A model generated the notes under the pieces. That model was not told the DNA's origin. It did no database searches and saw nothing but the letters and a program-made list of their open reading frames with translations. Shown here piece by piece: positions 1 through 6,411 of a stretch of 9,019 nt of DNA. Numbering within the stretch: position 1 is the stretch's first letter; every line of letters starts with the position of its first letter. Location of the stretch: the NCBI GenBank assembly GCA_014239035.1, contig JAAZZY010000003.1:25921-34939 (forward strand), written 5' to 3'. The position numbers and the translations under genes are program-made. This stretch comes from Chlamydiia bacterium (GTDB lineage Bacteria; Chlamydiota; Chlamydiia; Chlamydiales; JAAZZY01).

Positions 1-895
1 TATCAATAATAAAACCTAAAATAGGCATGAAAACCATTGTAGCAATCATGAGAACTGACGCTAAGAATCCAGATTGCTGGGGCGTCATATTAAACTTCTG
101 CTTAAGGATATCTGGGTCAAAAATCTCAAAGCTTGTAATAGATCCGTAGAATGTGATGCAGATAAGGGTCAGATACCAAAAAGAGAGAGGAAAACTTGAG
201 ACATCTCCAAGCTGAAATTTTCCTTCATCTATATCTTCAGTTTCTAAGTCTGGTTTAAAATAGCGGTCAACAAATAAGTAGATAATGTAGGCAAGCCACC
301 CTGCAAGCATGATTCCAGCCGCCAGCCAAAAGGCTGCTTGAAAGTTGTGCTCTTGAGCGACTTTGACCTGCAGGTTGAGAGCTGAAAAAGTTCCAAAGCG
401 ATATAAGACAAGAGCTGCAGCAAAAGCAAAAGCAACATGTTTTTTTCCAAACCATATAAACAAGGCTTTCATAATAACAATTAAAAGAGCTTCTGATCCC
501 ATTCCAAAAATCATGCGCCCTAAAAGCATAATTTTAAGCTGACCACTATATTGAGGTAAAAATGCATTCGATAGCCAATGATTTACTGAATCAGGAATTA
601 AAGAGCTGGTGGCCCCGACAGCTGTAAGAACTGCTCCAATTAAACAAAGTGAAACAAATATTAGTCCTGAGAGTTGATATCCCCAATAATCTACTAAAAT
701 ACCTGCAAACAGAAGAGCGAGTAAAAAAACATTAGCTACTGAATAAAAAGAGTACAATAGTCCGTACTCAGCTCCTGAAAAACCTAACGCTGATTTTACA
801 AGGTAATCTATTGAGGTAATTGAGTCGTAAACATAGTATTCAGCAAAACCTGCAGTAGCTAAAAGAATTAGGGCTATCCAACTTCGTATTTTCAA
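1..895 (-). CDS. MFS transporter, MFSD1-like, 5' part (3' end beyond window)
   Basis: Polytopic inner-membrane secondary transporter; 298 codons are visible and the C-terminal part lies off the left edge. Hydrophobic helices recur through residues 5-22, 46-68, 77-95, 122-148, 153-170, 187-208, 237-255 and 276-297. The loop after the second helix reads GILVDYWGYQ (65-74), a degenerate MFS motif A. GRMIFGMGSEAL (126-137) followed by WFGKK (148-152) and YRFGTFSALNL (165-175) closely resembles the MFSD1 branch of the superfamily (GRF-FGIGGES, then WF-GK). The human MFSD1 member exports lysosomal dipeptides, but no substrate can be inferred here. The start is problematic: the open frame has no ATG. 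TTG at 895-893 is the first usual start codon after an in-frame stop at 916-914, with only a weak AGAAGA upstream. A 15-codon ATG ORF (939-892) ends across this TTG, so a one-base frameshift is possible. Family assignment is firm, subfamily moderate, start uncertain. Confidence 0.85.
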   Translation of the reverse strand, partial: MKIRSWIALILLATAGFAEYYVYDSITSIDYLVKSALGFSGAEYGLLYSFYSVANVFLLALLFAGILVDYWGYQLSGLIFVSLCLIGAVLTAVGATSSLIPDSVNHWLSNAFLPQYSGQLKIMLLGRMIFGMGSEALLIVIMKALFIWFGKKHVAFAFAAALVLYRFGTFSALNLQVKVAQEHNFQAAFWLAAGIMLAGWLAYIIYLFVDRYFKPDLETEDIDEGKFQLGDVSSFPLSFWYLTLICITFYGSITSFEIFDPDILKQKFNMTPQQSGFLASVLMIATMVFMPILGFIID

Positions 896-939
896 TGGAA
901 TAAATCTTCTACTTTAGTCTTTTTCCCCTTAATGGGCAT
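892..939 (-). other. Short ATG ORF ending on the transporter start: leader peptide or frameshifted N-terminus
   Basis: Fifteen codons, MPIKGKKTKVEDLFH, then TGA. The stop overlaps the TTG start of the transporter (CATTGAAA). One extra base here would join the peptide to the transporter as ...LFHWKIRSW..., giving a short basic cytoplasmic tail before the first membrane helix, which is the usual MFS arrangement. No convincing Shine-Dalgarno sequence precedes the ATG. It could equally be a coupling upstream ORF or chance. What is seen is the overlap; the frameshift reading is inference. Confidence 0.35.
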
Positions 940-1081
940 ACGACTCAAAAGATTCAAGGCAATTCAAAGATAGTATTCTGGAATTTGTACTATTGAACAT
1001 TTTCTAAAAAATGCAAAATTGGATATGCAGAAGTATTTTGACGAGCTCTTTTACCTAAGGTGAAGCTGCGAGATTATCCCA
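896..1081. other. Intergenic region between transporter and 142-residue gene
   Basis: About 185 bp that, apart from the short ORF at 892-939, is without a credible gene on either strand. On the minus strand a weak promoter-like pair occurs: TTCAAT (plus 991-996) and TACTAT (plus 969-974) with a 16-nt spacer, matching only 3/6 and 4/6 of the sigma-70 type consensus, so it is not claimed as a promoter. No strong GC-rich hairpin with a T-run follows the upstream gene. Nothing else is recognised. Confidence 0.4.
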
Positions 1082-1510
1082 TTAATTACTAAAAGGACAC
1101 TTCCTTTTAAGATAGTTTTCACCACCTCTTATAGACGACGTAGGCCGCTCAATATCAGGGGCAAGGAGTCTAGTGGCTGCTGGAACTATTTTTCTTTCCG
1201 CATGGGAAGTAGGATCCCCTAAACTAACTGTCAAGCTTAAGTCTTTTTCTACTGGAGGGTATGCAGCACCTGCTTGAGGGGAACCATACTTAAAGATATC
1301 TGAAGAACTACCCTCTCTAGAAGGACAATTTCTTTCAGTTGACAAAACTAGGCCATCAAAAATATTAGAAATCTCTTGCGAAAAAGAATCCTCAGGATCA
1401 AGGTGCGAGCGCACAGCAGATGCATTAGGCTCTGGCTTCTCTTCAGAACTAGTGTGAGAAAAGTTATTATTGCCTGTAAATGATACAGTCCCAAAAGTAG
1501 TCGTGGACAT
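1082..1510 (-). CDS. Hypothetical Ser/Thr-rich, probably disordered protein (142 aa)
   Basis: I do not recognise this protein. It has no signal peptide, no membrane segment and no catalytic motif. Ser and Thr make up roughly a quarter of the residues, together with many Pro, Gly, Asn and Glu, so it is probably largely unstructured. The N-terminus (MSTTTFGTVSFTGNNN) is polar and rich in Ser/Thr/Asn, a composition seen in type III secreted proteins of chlamydiae and other bacteria, but that is only compatible with secretion, not proof. The C-terminus is basic (YLKRKCPF, 133-140). A minus-strand promoter at 1545-1573 and an AAGAGATG sequence 6-13 nt before the ATG argue that it is a real gene. 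It lies 81 bp downstream of the aldolase on the same strand and could also be reached by read-through, since no terminator is evident between them. Confidence 0.65.
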   Translation of the reverse strand: MSTTTFGTVSFTGNNNFSHTSSEEKPEPNASAVRSHLDPEDSFSQEISNIFDGLVLSTERNCPSREGSSSDIFKYGSPQAGAAYPPVEKDLSLTVSLGDPTSHAERKIVPAATRLLAPDIERPTSSIRGGENYLKRKCPFSN

Positions 1511-1544
1511 TATTTCATCTCTTAAAAATTAAATTTGAAGAAAT

Positions 1545-1573
1545 ATTATAATAAAGTACTACCTATCTTACAA
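1545..1573 (-). promoter_or_regulatory. Promoter of the 142-residue gene
   Basis: Reading the minus strand, TTGTAA (plus 1568-1573) is followed by a 17-nt spacer and a perfect TATAAT (plus 1545-1550). This is a standard housekeeping sigma-factor promoter layout. Initiation would fall near 1538, giving a 5' leader of about 28 nt with the Shine-Dalgarno-like AAGAG included. Sequence match only. Confidence 0.6.
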
Positions 1574-1591
1574 GTCTTAAACGCTAAAGAA

Positions 1592-2647
1592 TTAAGATAA
1601 AGAGACCTCTTTACACAAGTAAACGTCCTGAACGGTATTTAAAACTTTAATTCCTTCTTCTAAGGGTTTTTGGAAGGCTTTTCGCCCGGTAATTAAGCCT
1701 ATGCCACCAGCTTTTTTATTGATAACGGCGGTAGATGCAACATCCTCTAGATCATTTTTGCCGGATGCTCCCCCTGAATTAATCAAGCCAATGCGACCGT
1801 TATATTGATTAATCACTTGATAGCGCGTTAAATCAATAGGGTGATCAGTTGAAAGTTTTGTATAGACTTCATCGCATGTCTTACCAAATTTAAGATCTTT
1901 AAATCCGCCGTTGACTTCAGGTAATTTTTGTTTAACGATGTCTGCTTGAATGGTTGTTCCAATGTGGTTTGCCTGCCCCGTTAAATCAGCGGCAAGGTGA
2001 TAGTCTTTATCTTTTGTTTTAAAGGCATCATTACGAAGGTAGCACCACAATATAGTCGCCATACCTAGCTCATGGGCATGTTCGAAAGCTTCAGAGACTT
2101 CAATAATTTGCCTTGAGCTCTCCTCCGATCCAAAATAAATGGTGGCCCCTACTGCTACGCAGCCCATCTCATAGGCTTGTTTAACAGAAGCAAAGAGGAT
2201 CTGATTATATTTATTGGGGTATGTGAGAAGTTCATTATGGTTGAGTTTTAAAATGAATGGAATTTTATGGGCATATTTACGTGCAACTATACCAAGAGCG
2301 CCTAAAGTTGTAGCAACGCCATTACACCCCCCTTCAATTGCAAGCTTTATAATATTCTCGGCATCAAAATAGATAGGGTTGGGAGCAAAAGATGCTCCTG
2401 CAGTATGTTCGATACCTTGATCAACCGGCAGGAGGGAAAGATATCCTGTGCCAGCAAGTCTGCCGTGGTTAAAAAGTGTTTGAAGGCTTCGAAGAACTCT
2501 AATATTGCGATCTGATGGAGAAAAAATACGGTCTACCCAGTCAGGCCCTGGAATGTGGAGCTGATCAGATGCTACTGTTTTACATTTGTGACCTAATAAA
2601 GCTTGAGCTTTATCGCCTAAGATTTTTTGTATCTCTGAATATGTCAT
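1592..2647 (-). CDS. fbaB: Class I fructose-1,6-bisphosphate aldolase, FbaB/DhnA type
   Basis: Cytosolic glycolytic/gluconeogenic enzyme that reversibly cleaves fructose 1,6-bisphosphate to dihydroxyacetone phosphate and glyceraldehyde 3-phosphate through a Schiff-base lysine. The 351 residues match the length of E. coli FbaB (about 350) and align with it nearly end to end: SDQLHIPGPDWVDR (27-40), GRLAGTGYLSLLPVDQGIEH (62-81, containing the conserved Asp76), LKLNHNE (133-139), VAVGATIYFGSEES (164-177), DLTGQANH (221-228), ADIVKQK (235-241; Lys239 is the likely Schiff-base residue), INSGGASG (289-296) and GRKAF (321-325) as phosphate-binding segments. This is the archaeal-type (DeoC/FbaB) class I family, unrelated in sequence to class II FbaA; chlamydiae use this type (often named dhnA). 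The ATG is preceded by AAGAGGTAGAG, a good ribosome-binding site. Transcribed away from the menaquinone operon from its own promoter. No missing residue or disruption seen. Confidence 0.96.
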   Translation of the reverse strand: MTYSEIQKILGDKAQALLGHKCKTVASDQLHIPGPDWVDRIFSPSDRNIRVLRSLQTLFNHGRLAGTGYLSLLPVDQGIEHTAGASFAPNPIYFDAENIIKLAIEGGCNGVATTLGALGIVARKYAHKIPFILKLNHNELLTYPNKYNQILFASVKQAYEMGCVAVGATIYFGSEESSRQIIEVSEAFEHAHELGMATILWCYLRNDAFKTKDKDYHLAADLTGQANHIGTTIQADIVKQKLPEVNGGFKDLKFGKTCDEVYTKLSTDHPIDLTRYQVINQYNGRIGLINSGGASGKNDLEDVASTAVINKKAGGIGLITGRKAFQKPLEEGIKVLNTVQDVYLCKEVSLS

Positions 2648-2675
2648 CTCTACCTCTTAAAAGAATGAATATTTT

Positions 2676-2704
2676 TATATAAGAAGTATTCTTTTTTTTG
2701 TCCA
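2676..2704 (-). promoter_or_regulatory. Probable promoter of the aldolase gene
   Basis: On the minus strand TGGACA (plus 2699-2704, 5/6 match to a -35 box) is followed by 17 nt containing an A-run and then TATATA (plus 2676-2681, 4/6). An overlapping TATAAA two bases downstream is an alternative -10. Initiation would lie about 20 nt before the ATG at 2647. The region is very AT-rich, so chance matches are easy. Confidence 0.45.
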
Positions 2705-2717
2705 AAGAACTCCTTAT

Positions 2718-2747
2718 AAAAGAAATTCTTTCCGAAATATTTCTTTT
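2718..2747. repeat. Inverted repeat between divergent promoters
   Basis: Perfect 9-bp arms AAAAGAAAT (2718-2726) and ATTTCTTTT (2739-2747) separated by 12 nt. The repeat overlaps the presumed -35 region of the menaquinone operon and sits just upstream of the aldolase promoter. The layout would suit an operator serving one or both promoters, but the arms contain only A, T and one G/C each, so coincidence in AT-rich DNA is plausible. Confidence 0.35.
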
Positions 2748-2757
2748 TAAATAGAAT
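2729..2757 (+). promoter_or_regulatory. Candidate promoter of the menaquinone operon
   Basis: TAGAAT (2752-2757) matches five of six -10 positions. At a 17-nt spacing the upstream hexamer is TTTCCG (2729-2734), a poor -35 box (3/6). Initiation would be near 2764, about 24 nt before the menG ATG. It is the best plus-strand candidate in the intergenic region and the only plausible one I see before the first operon gene. Confidence 0.4.
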
Positions 2758-2787
2758 GCACAAAACTTAAATAAAGGGCTAGTTGCT

Positions 2788-3483
2788 ATGTCTACTGAAC
2801 AAGAAATTACTGAGATGTTTGATCGCATCTCACCCACCTATGATCGCACAAACACTGCGCTCTCATTTGGAATGGATCGACTGTGGCGGAAAAAGTTGAT
2901 CAGCAATTTACCTAAACGAGCAAGCGGCGCTCTTCTAGATGTTGCCACGGGCACAGGAGAAGTTTTATTAGAAGCTTTTAAACAAGATAAAATTCAAATG
3001 GGAATGGGCATAGATTTATCTGGTGAGATGATCAAGCTTGCCAAAGACAAGTTTAGAGCCTCTCCTTTTAGACCACAGGCAAACTTTGTAGTAGGCAACG
3101 CTCTGTCTCTACCATTTGAAAATGAAACATTTGACGCTGTAACGATGTCCTACGGCATACGCAACGTACAAAATGTTGACCTTGCTCTTTCAGAGATGCA
3201 CCGCGTTCTTAAAAAAGATGGGCGTGTTCTGATCTTAGAGTTTTCGCTGCCAAAAAATGAGCTCTTAAAAAAACTTCACCTCATCTACCTAAGAAAAATA
3301 CTTCCAAACATTGGGCAGTTGATCTCTAAAAGTAAATCTTCTTATGTCTACCTTAATAAAACTATTGAGAGCTTTCCATATGGCCCTTCTTTTCTCAATT
3401 ATTTAAAAGCTGCAGGCTTTGGGAGCTGCAAAGCAGTCCCAATCATGGGAGGAATCACCACACTTTATATTGGAGATAAATGA
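2788..3483 (+). CDS. menG: Demethylmenaquinone methyltransferase (MenG/UbiE)
   Basis: S-adenosylmethionine-dependent C-methyltransferase that converts demethylmenaquinone to menaquinone, the last step of the pathway; in organisms with both quinones it also serves ubiquinone. The 231-residue length is close to the family norm of about 230-250. The N-terminal family signature is YDRTNTALSFGMDRLW (18-33); it carries Asp at the position of the PROSITE-type His and Thr for Met, a variant I associate with menaquinone-only lineages. SAM-binding motif LLDVATGTGEV is at 49-59, the acidic post-beta2 segment GIDLSGEMI at 74-82, and NALSLPFENETFDAV at 104-118. The C-terminal GGITTLYIGDK is typical of MenG. 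First gene of the men operon; an AAGGG lies 9 nt before the ATG. Its stop overlaps the menF start by 4 bp. Given the operon, the menaquinone role is preferred; ubiE is the synonym. Confidence 0.93.
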   Translation: MSTEQEITEMFDRISPTYDRTNTALSFGMDRLWRKKLISNLPKRASGALLDVATGTGEVLLEAFKQDKIQMGMGIDLSGEMIKLAKDKFRASPFRPQANFVVGNALSLPFENETFDAVTMSYGIRNVQNVDLALSEMHRVLKKDGRVLILEFSLPKNELLKKLHLIYLRKILPNIGQLISKSKSSYVYLNKTIESFPYGPSFLNYLKAAGFGSCKAVPIMGGITTLYIGDK

Positions 3484-4745
3484 TCTCTATTTCAAAATTT
3501 CAGATTAATTCTCGAAATTATTATATCGCTTATCAAAAGGAAAAAATTGCTCCACTTGATTTGTTTGCGCAACTCTCACAAAGTCCCATTTTCCCTAAGG
3601 TATATTTTTCACATAGAGATAATAATGAGTCTAGAATTGCCAACGGTAAAATACTTGCCTGCGAAAAAATTCCTGTCATTAAGCTAAAAGAGCAAGTTGT
3701 GGGCGAAAAGTTCGATGTGCGCTTCTATGGAGGAAAAGCCTTTGAAGCAGACCCCTTAAAAAAACATCCCTTTAAATCTTTTAAGTCTGAATATTTTTTT
3801 ATCCCTGAGTATGAGATTGTGGAAAAAGGCGGTCAGTTTTTTCTTCTAAGCTACTTTCTTTCCACAAAGAAATTTAATTCCGCAACTTTTAAAAAAGTGA
3901 AGCTTACAACTAAAAGCTATGATGAGAAATTAAATTTCAAGGTCGTGGATGCTAAACACTATCCTGATTGTAAAACCTGGAACAAGCGCATCCAAACTCT
4001 TATAGAAGATATTAAAGGCAAGCTCTTAGAAAAAGCGGTCATTGCAAGGCGCAGTACGATCACCCTCGATAGAGAAATAGATCCATTTTTACTTTTAAAG
4101 AAACTTCCTGGCAAGTTTGCTAAAAGTTCATTTTTCTGCTTTCAGTTTAAGAGTGGCTTGGCTTTTTTAGGAGCTTCTCCTGAATGTTTATATACTCGCT
4201 CTCAAGCTGAGCTAAAGACTGAAGCCTTAGCTGGCACATGCTGTAAAAAAGACACCAAGGATCTACTCTCTAGTCACAAAGAAGTTAAAGAGTTTGGGTA
4301 CGTGACACACTTTTTAACAGAGAGGCTCAAAGAGCTTTCTTCTAAGTTAATAAGCAAAGAAGATAGAGTCGTAGACATTGGCTATTTACGTCATTTGTAC
4401 CGCCCCTTTTTAGCCAAACTAAACCCCAGTGTCTCTGACAGTGAAATTGTCAAAAAGCTATTCCCCTCTCCAGCTCTTTGTGGGACCCCGCAGAATAAGG
4501 CACTCGATAAAATTAAGCAGCTCGAGGACTTTAATCGCCATTGGTATGCAGCACCTATAGGTTGGATCTCTGAGCATCAGGCGCAGCTCATCATCGCAAT
4601 AAGATCTTGTCTAATATCAAATCAAACAGTAAATTTGTTTGTAGGAAATGGAATAGTTAAAGACTCAGATCCAGAGAAAGAATGGGAAGAACTCAACATC
4701 AAAATGAGGCCCTTCTTTTCAATATTTAGCCATGAAAATAAATAA
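3480..4745 (+). CDS. menF: Isochorismate synthase MenF
   Basis: Catalyses chorismate to isochorismate, the entry step of the o-succinylbenzoate menaquinone route, with Mg2+. The 421 residues compare with 431 for E. coli MenF. The N-terminal ~160 residues are divergent, as usual. The C-terminal chorismate-binding domain carries the family residues: Lys185 in EKAVIAR (general base), Glu235 in GASPE (general acid), TEALAGT (247-253), Glu271 in the KEVKEF segment and Glu404 in EWEEL (Mg2+ ligands by analogy with EntC and MenF). SPALCGTP (330-337), WYAAPIGW (355-362) and GNGIVKDSDPEKEWEEL (389-405) also fit MenF. The lysine base marks it as an isochorismate-type enzyme, not anthranilate or aminodeoxychorismate synthase; salicylate synthase is unlikely given the menD neighbour. 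The ATG at 3480 forms an ATGA overlap with the menG stop and is preceded by GGAG (3472-3475). It overlaps menD by 14 bp. Confidence 0.93.
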   Translation: MISISKFQINSRNYYIAYQKEKIAPLDLFAQLSQSPIFPKVYFSHRDNNESRIANGKILACEKIPVIKLKEQVVGEKFDVRFYGGKAFEADPLKKHPFKSFKSEYFFIPEYEIVEKGGQFFLLSYFLSTKKFNSATFKKVKLTTKSYDEKLNFKVVDAKHYPDCKTWNKRIQTLIEDIKGKLLEKAVIARRSTITLDREIDPFLLLKKLPGKFAKSSFFCFQFKSGLAFLGASPECLYTRSQAELKTEALAGTCCKKDTKDLLSSHKEVKEFGYVTHFLTERLKELSSKLISKEDRVVDIGYLRHLYRPFLAKLNPSVSDSEIVKKLFPSPALCGTPQNKALDKIKQLEDFNRHWYAAPIGWISEHQAQLIIAIRSCLISNQTVNLFVGNGIVKDSDPEKEWEELNIKMRPFFSIFSHENK

Positions 4746-6411
4746 CCTAACCGCACATGTTATTATTGAAGAACTCATTAGACTTGGAGTCGATTACTTT
4801 TGTATCGCACCAGGCTCACGTTCTACGCCCTTAACTTATGAAATAGCCCTTAGAAAAGAGCTTAGAGATATTGTTCATTACGATGAGAGAGGGCTTGCTT
4901 TTCATGCGCTTGGCTATGCTAAGGCTACAAAGAAACCTGCAGTGATTATCATTACATCAGGCTCAAGTCTTGCCAATGTTTTCCCAGCAGTAATTGAAGC
5001 GCATTACAGCCAGACTCCCCTTATTATCTTATCTGCAGATAGACCACATGAGCTTATTGACTGCGGCTCCAACCAAGCTATTGACCAAACCAAGTTTTTT
5101 CATACCTACACCACCTGGCACTCTGACTTACCTCTTTGCGATGAAAATCTTCCCTTCTCATCGATTTGCTCCACAATAGACTATGCTTATGCAAAAGCAA
5201 TACTTGGTCCCGTGCACCTCAACTGCCACTTTAGAGAGCCGTTTTTAGAAGATGTAAAAGTTAAAGATGAAGATGAATACAAAAGCTGGAGCAAAAAAAG
5301 CACCCCATATTCTCATTTCTCAGATCAGAACTTTAGCTCTACATTAGATGCTAAGTTAAACTTACCCAAAAAGGGAGCTATTATTTTAGGTAAAGATGTA
5401 GAAGAGAGTGACCTCCTTTCTATACTAGATCTTGCCAGAAACTTAAAGTACCCTATTTTCCCTGATATCTTAGCACCAAAGTCCCCGCTTCTTTTAGACC
5501 AAACTGTGGAAAATTATGAAGCTATTATCAAAGCTCAAAATAAGCTTTCATTTGACTGCATATTACAATTTGGACATGCTTATCTATCAAAAGCTCTCCT
5601 TGTCCGCTTAAAGGCTACCCCCCCAGCCCACTACCATATCATTACAAAAACGCTCAAGAGATCTGACCCCAACCATCTCCCTAGCTCTACTTATGTGATG
5701 ACTCCAAACTCATTTTGCAAAAGCCTTTTGAAAGAGACCCCGCAAGAAGACTCTTCTTGGTCATCTTTTTGGCTCAAAAATGATAAAACGATTTCAACTT
5801 TTTTAAATTCATACTTTAAAAATTCTGACACTTTAACCGAACCTTCAACGTTACAATCGACAATTTCATGCTCAAAAAAAGATCAGGCCTTCTATATAGC
5901 CTCAAGTATGCCGATTCGTGATGCCCTCACTTTTGGAGCTTGCCCGCACCCCATCAAAATCTTCTGTAACAGAGGAGCAAGTGGGACAGATGGTAACTTA
6001 GCCACAGCCTTTGGCATCTCCCAAGGAGAAGATAAACCCATCACTATTGTCATTGGTGATGTTGCTTTTTTATATGACTTAAACTCTCTTGCGTTGATCG
6101 AGGAAATTCAACACCCACCAACCATTATTGTGATCAACAACCTTGGGTGTGGAGTTTTTTCTTTTTTACCTATCGCAGAGAGGAAAGAGATTTTTGAGCG
6201 CTATTTTCACGCTAAACACTCCTTTGAATTTGAGGGAGCAGCGCTGCAATTTCACCTTGATTATTTTAGACCTCAAACAAATGCAGAGCTCAAAAAGCTA
6301 CTTTCTGAAAAAAGATCAAGAGGAGCTTTAATTGAAGTGAAAACTCAAGCCAGTGAAAACTTTTCTTTGCACAAAAAAATAGAGCGTGAAATCCAAGATG
6401 CTTTGGCATAA
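4732..6411 (+). CDS. menD: SEPHCHC synthase MenD
   Basis: Thiamine diphosphate-dependent 2-succinyl-5-enolpyruvyl-6-hydroxy-3-cyclohexene-1-carboxylate synthase. It decarboxylates 2-oxoglutarate and adds the succinyl group to isochorismate, with Mg2+ or Mn2+. Its 559 residues match E. coli MenD (556). The N-terminal pyrimidine-binding domain has CIAPGSRSTPLT (24-35, Ser29-Arg30), DERGLAFHALG (51-61, Glu52 activates ThDP), TSGSSLANVFPAVIEA (75-90) and ADRPHELIDCGSNQAIDQ (102-119, Gln115). The central domain is divergent. The C-terminal ThDP domain has NRGASGTDG (413-421), GDVAFLYDLNSL (442-453) and the closing NN (469-470). The segment after it, LGCGVFSFLP (471-480), has Cys in the usual Gly-rich loop. 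The start aligns with E. coli MenD. No Shine-Dalgarno sequence precedes it, and the ATG lies 11 nt before the menF stop, so translational coupling is likely. Confidence 0.96.
   Translation: MKINNLTAHVIIEELIRLGVDYFCIAPGSRSTPLTYEIALRKELRDIVHYDERGLAFHALGYAKATKKPAVIIITSGSSLANVFPAVIEAHYSQTPLIILSADRPHELIDCGSNQAIDQTKFFHTYTTWHSDLPLCDENLPFSSICSTIDYAYAKAILGPVHLNCHFREPFLEDVKVKDEDEYKSWSKKSTPYSHFSDQNFSSTLDAKLNLPKKGAIILGKDVEESDLLSILDLARNLKYPIFPDILAPKSPLLLDQTVENYEAIIKAQNKLSFDCILQFGHAYLSKALLVRLKATPPAHYHIITKTLKRSDPNHLPSSTYVMTPNSFCKSLLKETPQEDSSWSSFWLKNDKTISTFLNSYFKNSDTLTEPSTLQSTISCSKKDQAFYIASSMPIRDALTFGACPHPIKIFCNRGASGTDGNLATAFGISQGEDKPITIVIGDVAFLYDLNSLALIEEIQHPPTIIVINNLGCGVFSFLPIAERKEIFERYFHAKHSFEFEGAALQFHLDYFRPQTNAELKKLLSEKRSRGALIEVKTQASENFSLHKKIEREIQDALA

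Noticed and set aside
244..455. Two overlapping minus-strand ORFs of 68 and 62 codons rich in Leu/Phe/Cys
   Set aside because: They lie in other frames of the MFS transporter, whose continuous open frame with clear family motifs covers the same bases.
1010..1032. Possible terminator on the minus strand: TGCA repeats followed by a T-run
   Set aside because: The stem would be only 4 bp with a 10-nt loop, far too weak to claim a Rho-independent terminator.
2681..2699. AAGAAGTATTCTT followed by a T-run, terminator-like on the plus strand
   Set aside because: Five A/T-rich base pairs with a 3-nt loop, no plus-strand gene upstream to terminate, and it overlaps the aldolase promoter.
2610..2837. 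75-codon minus-strand ORF across the divergent intergenic region
   Set aside because: It overlaps the starts of both the aldolase and menG, has low-complexity Lys/Ile/Phe content and no recognisable motif; promoter signals explain the region better.
6386..6397. GTG start for menH
   Set aside because: It adds only four residues (MKSK), has no spaced Shine-Dalgarno sequence, and ATG 6398 fits family length and the overlap pattern better; kept as an alternative in the menH entry.
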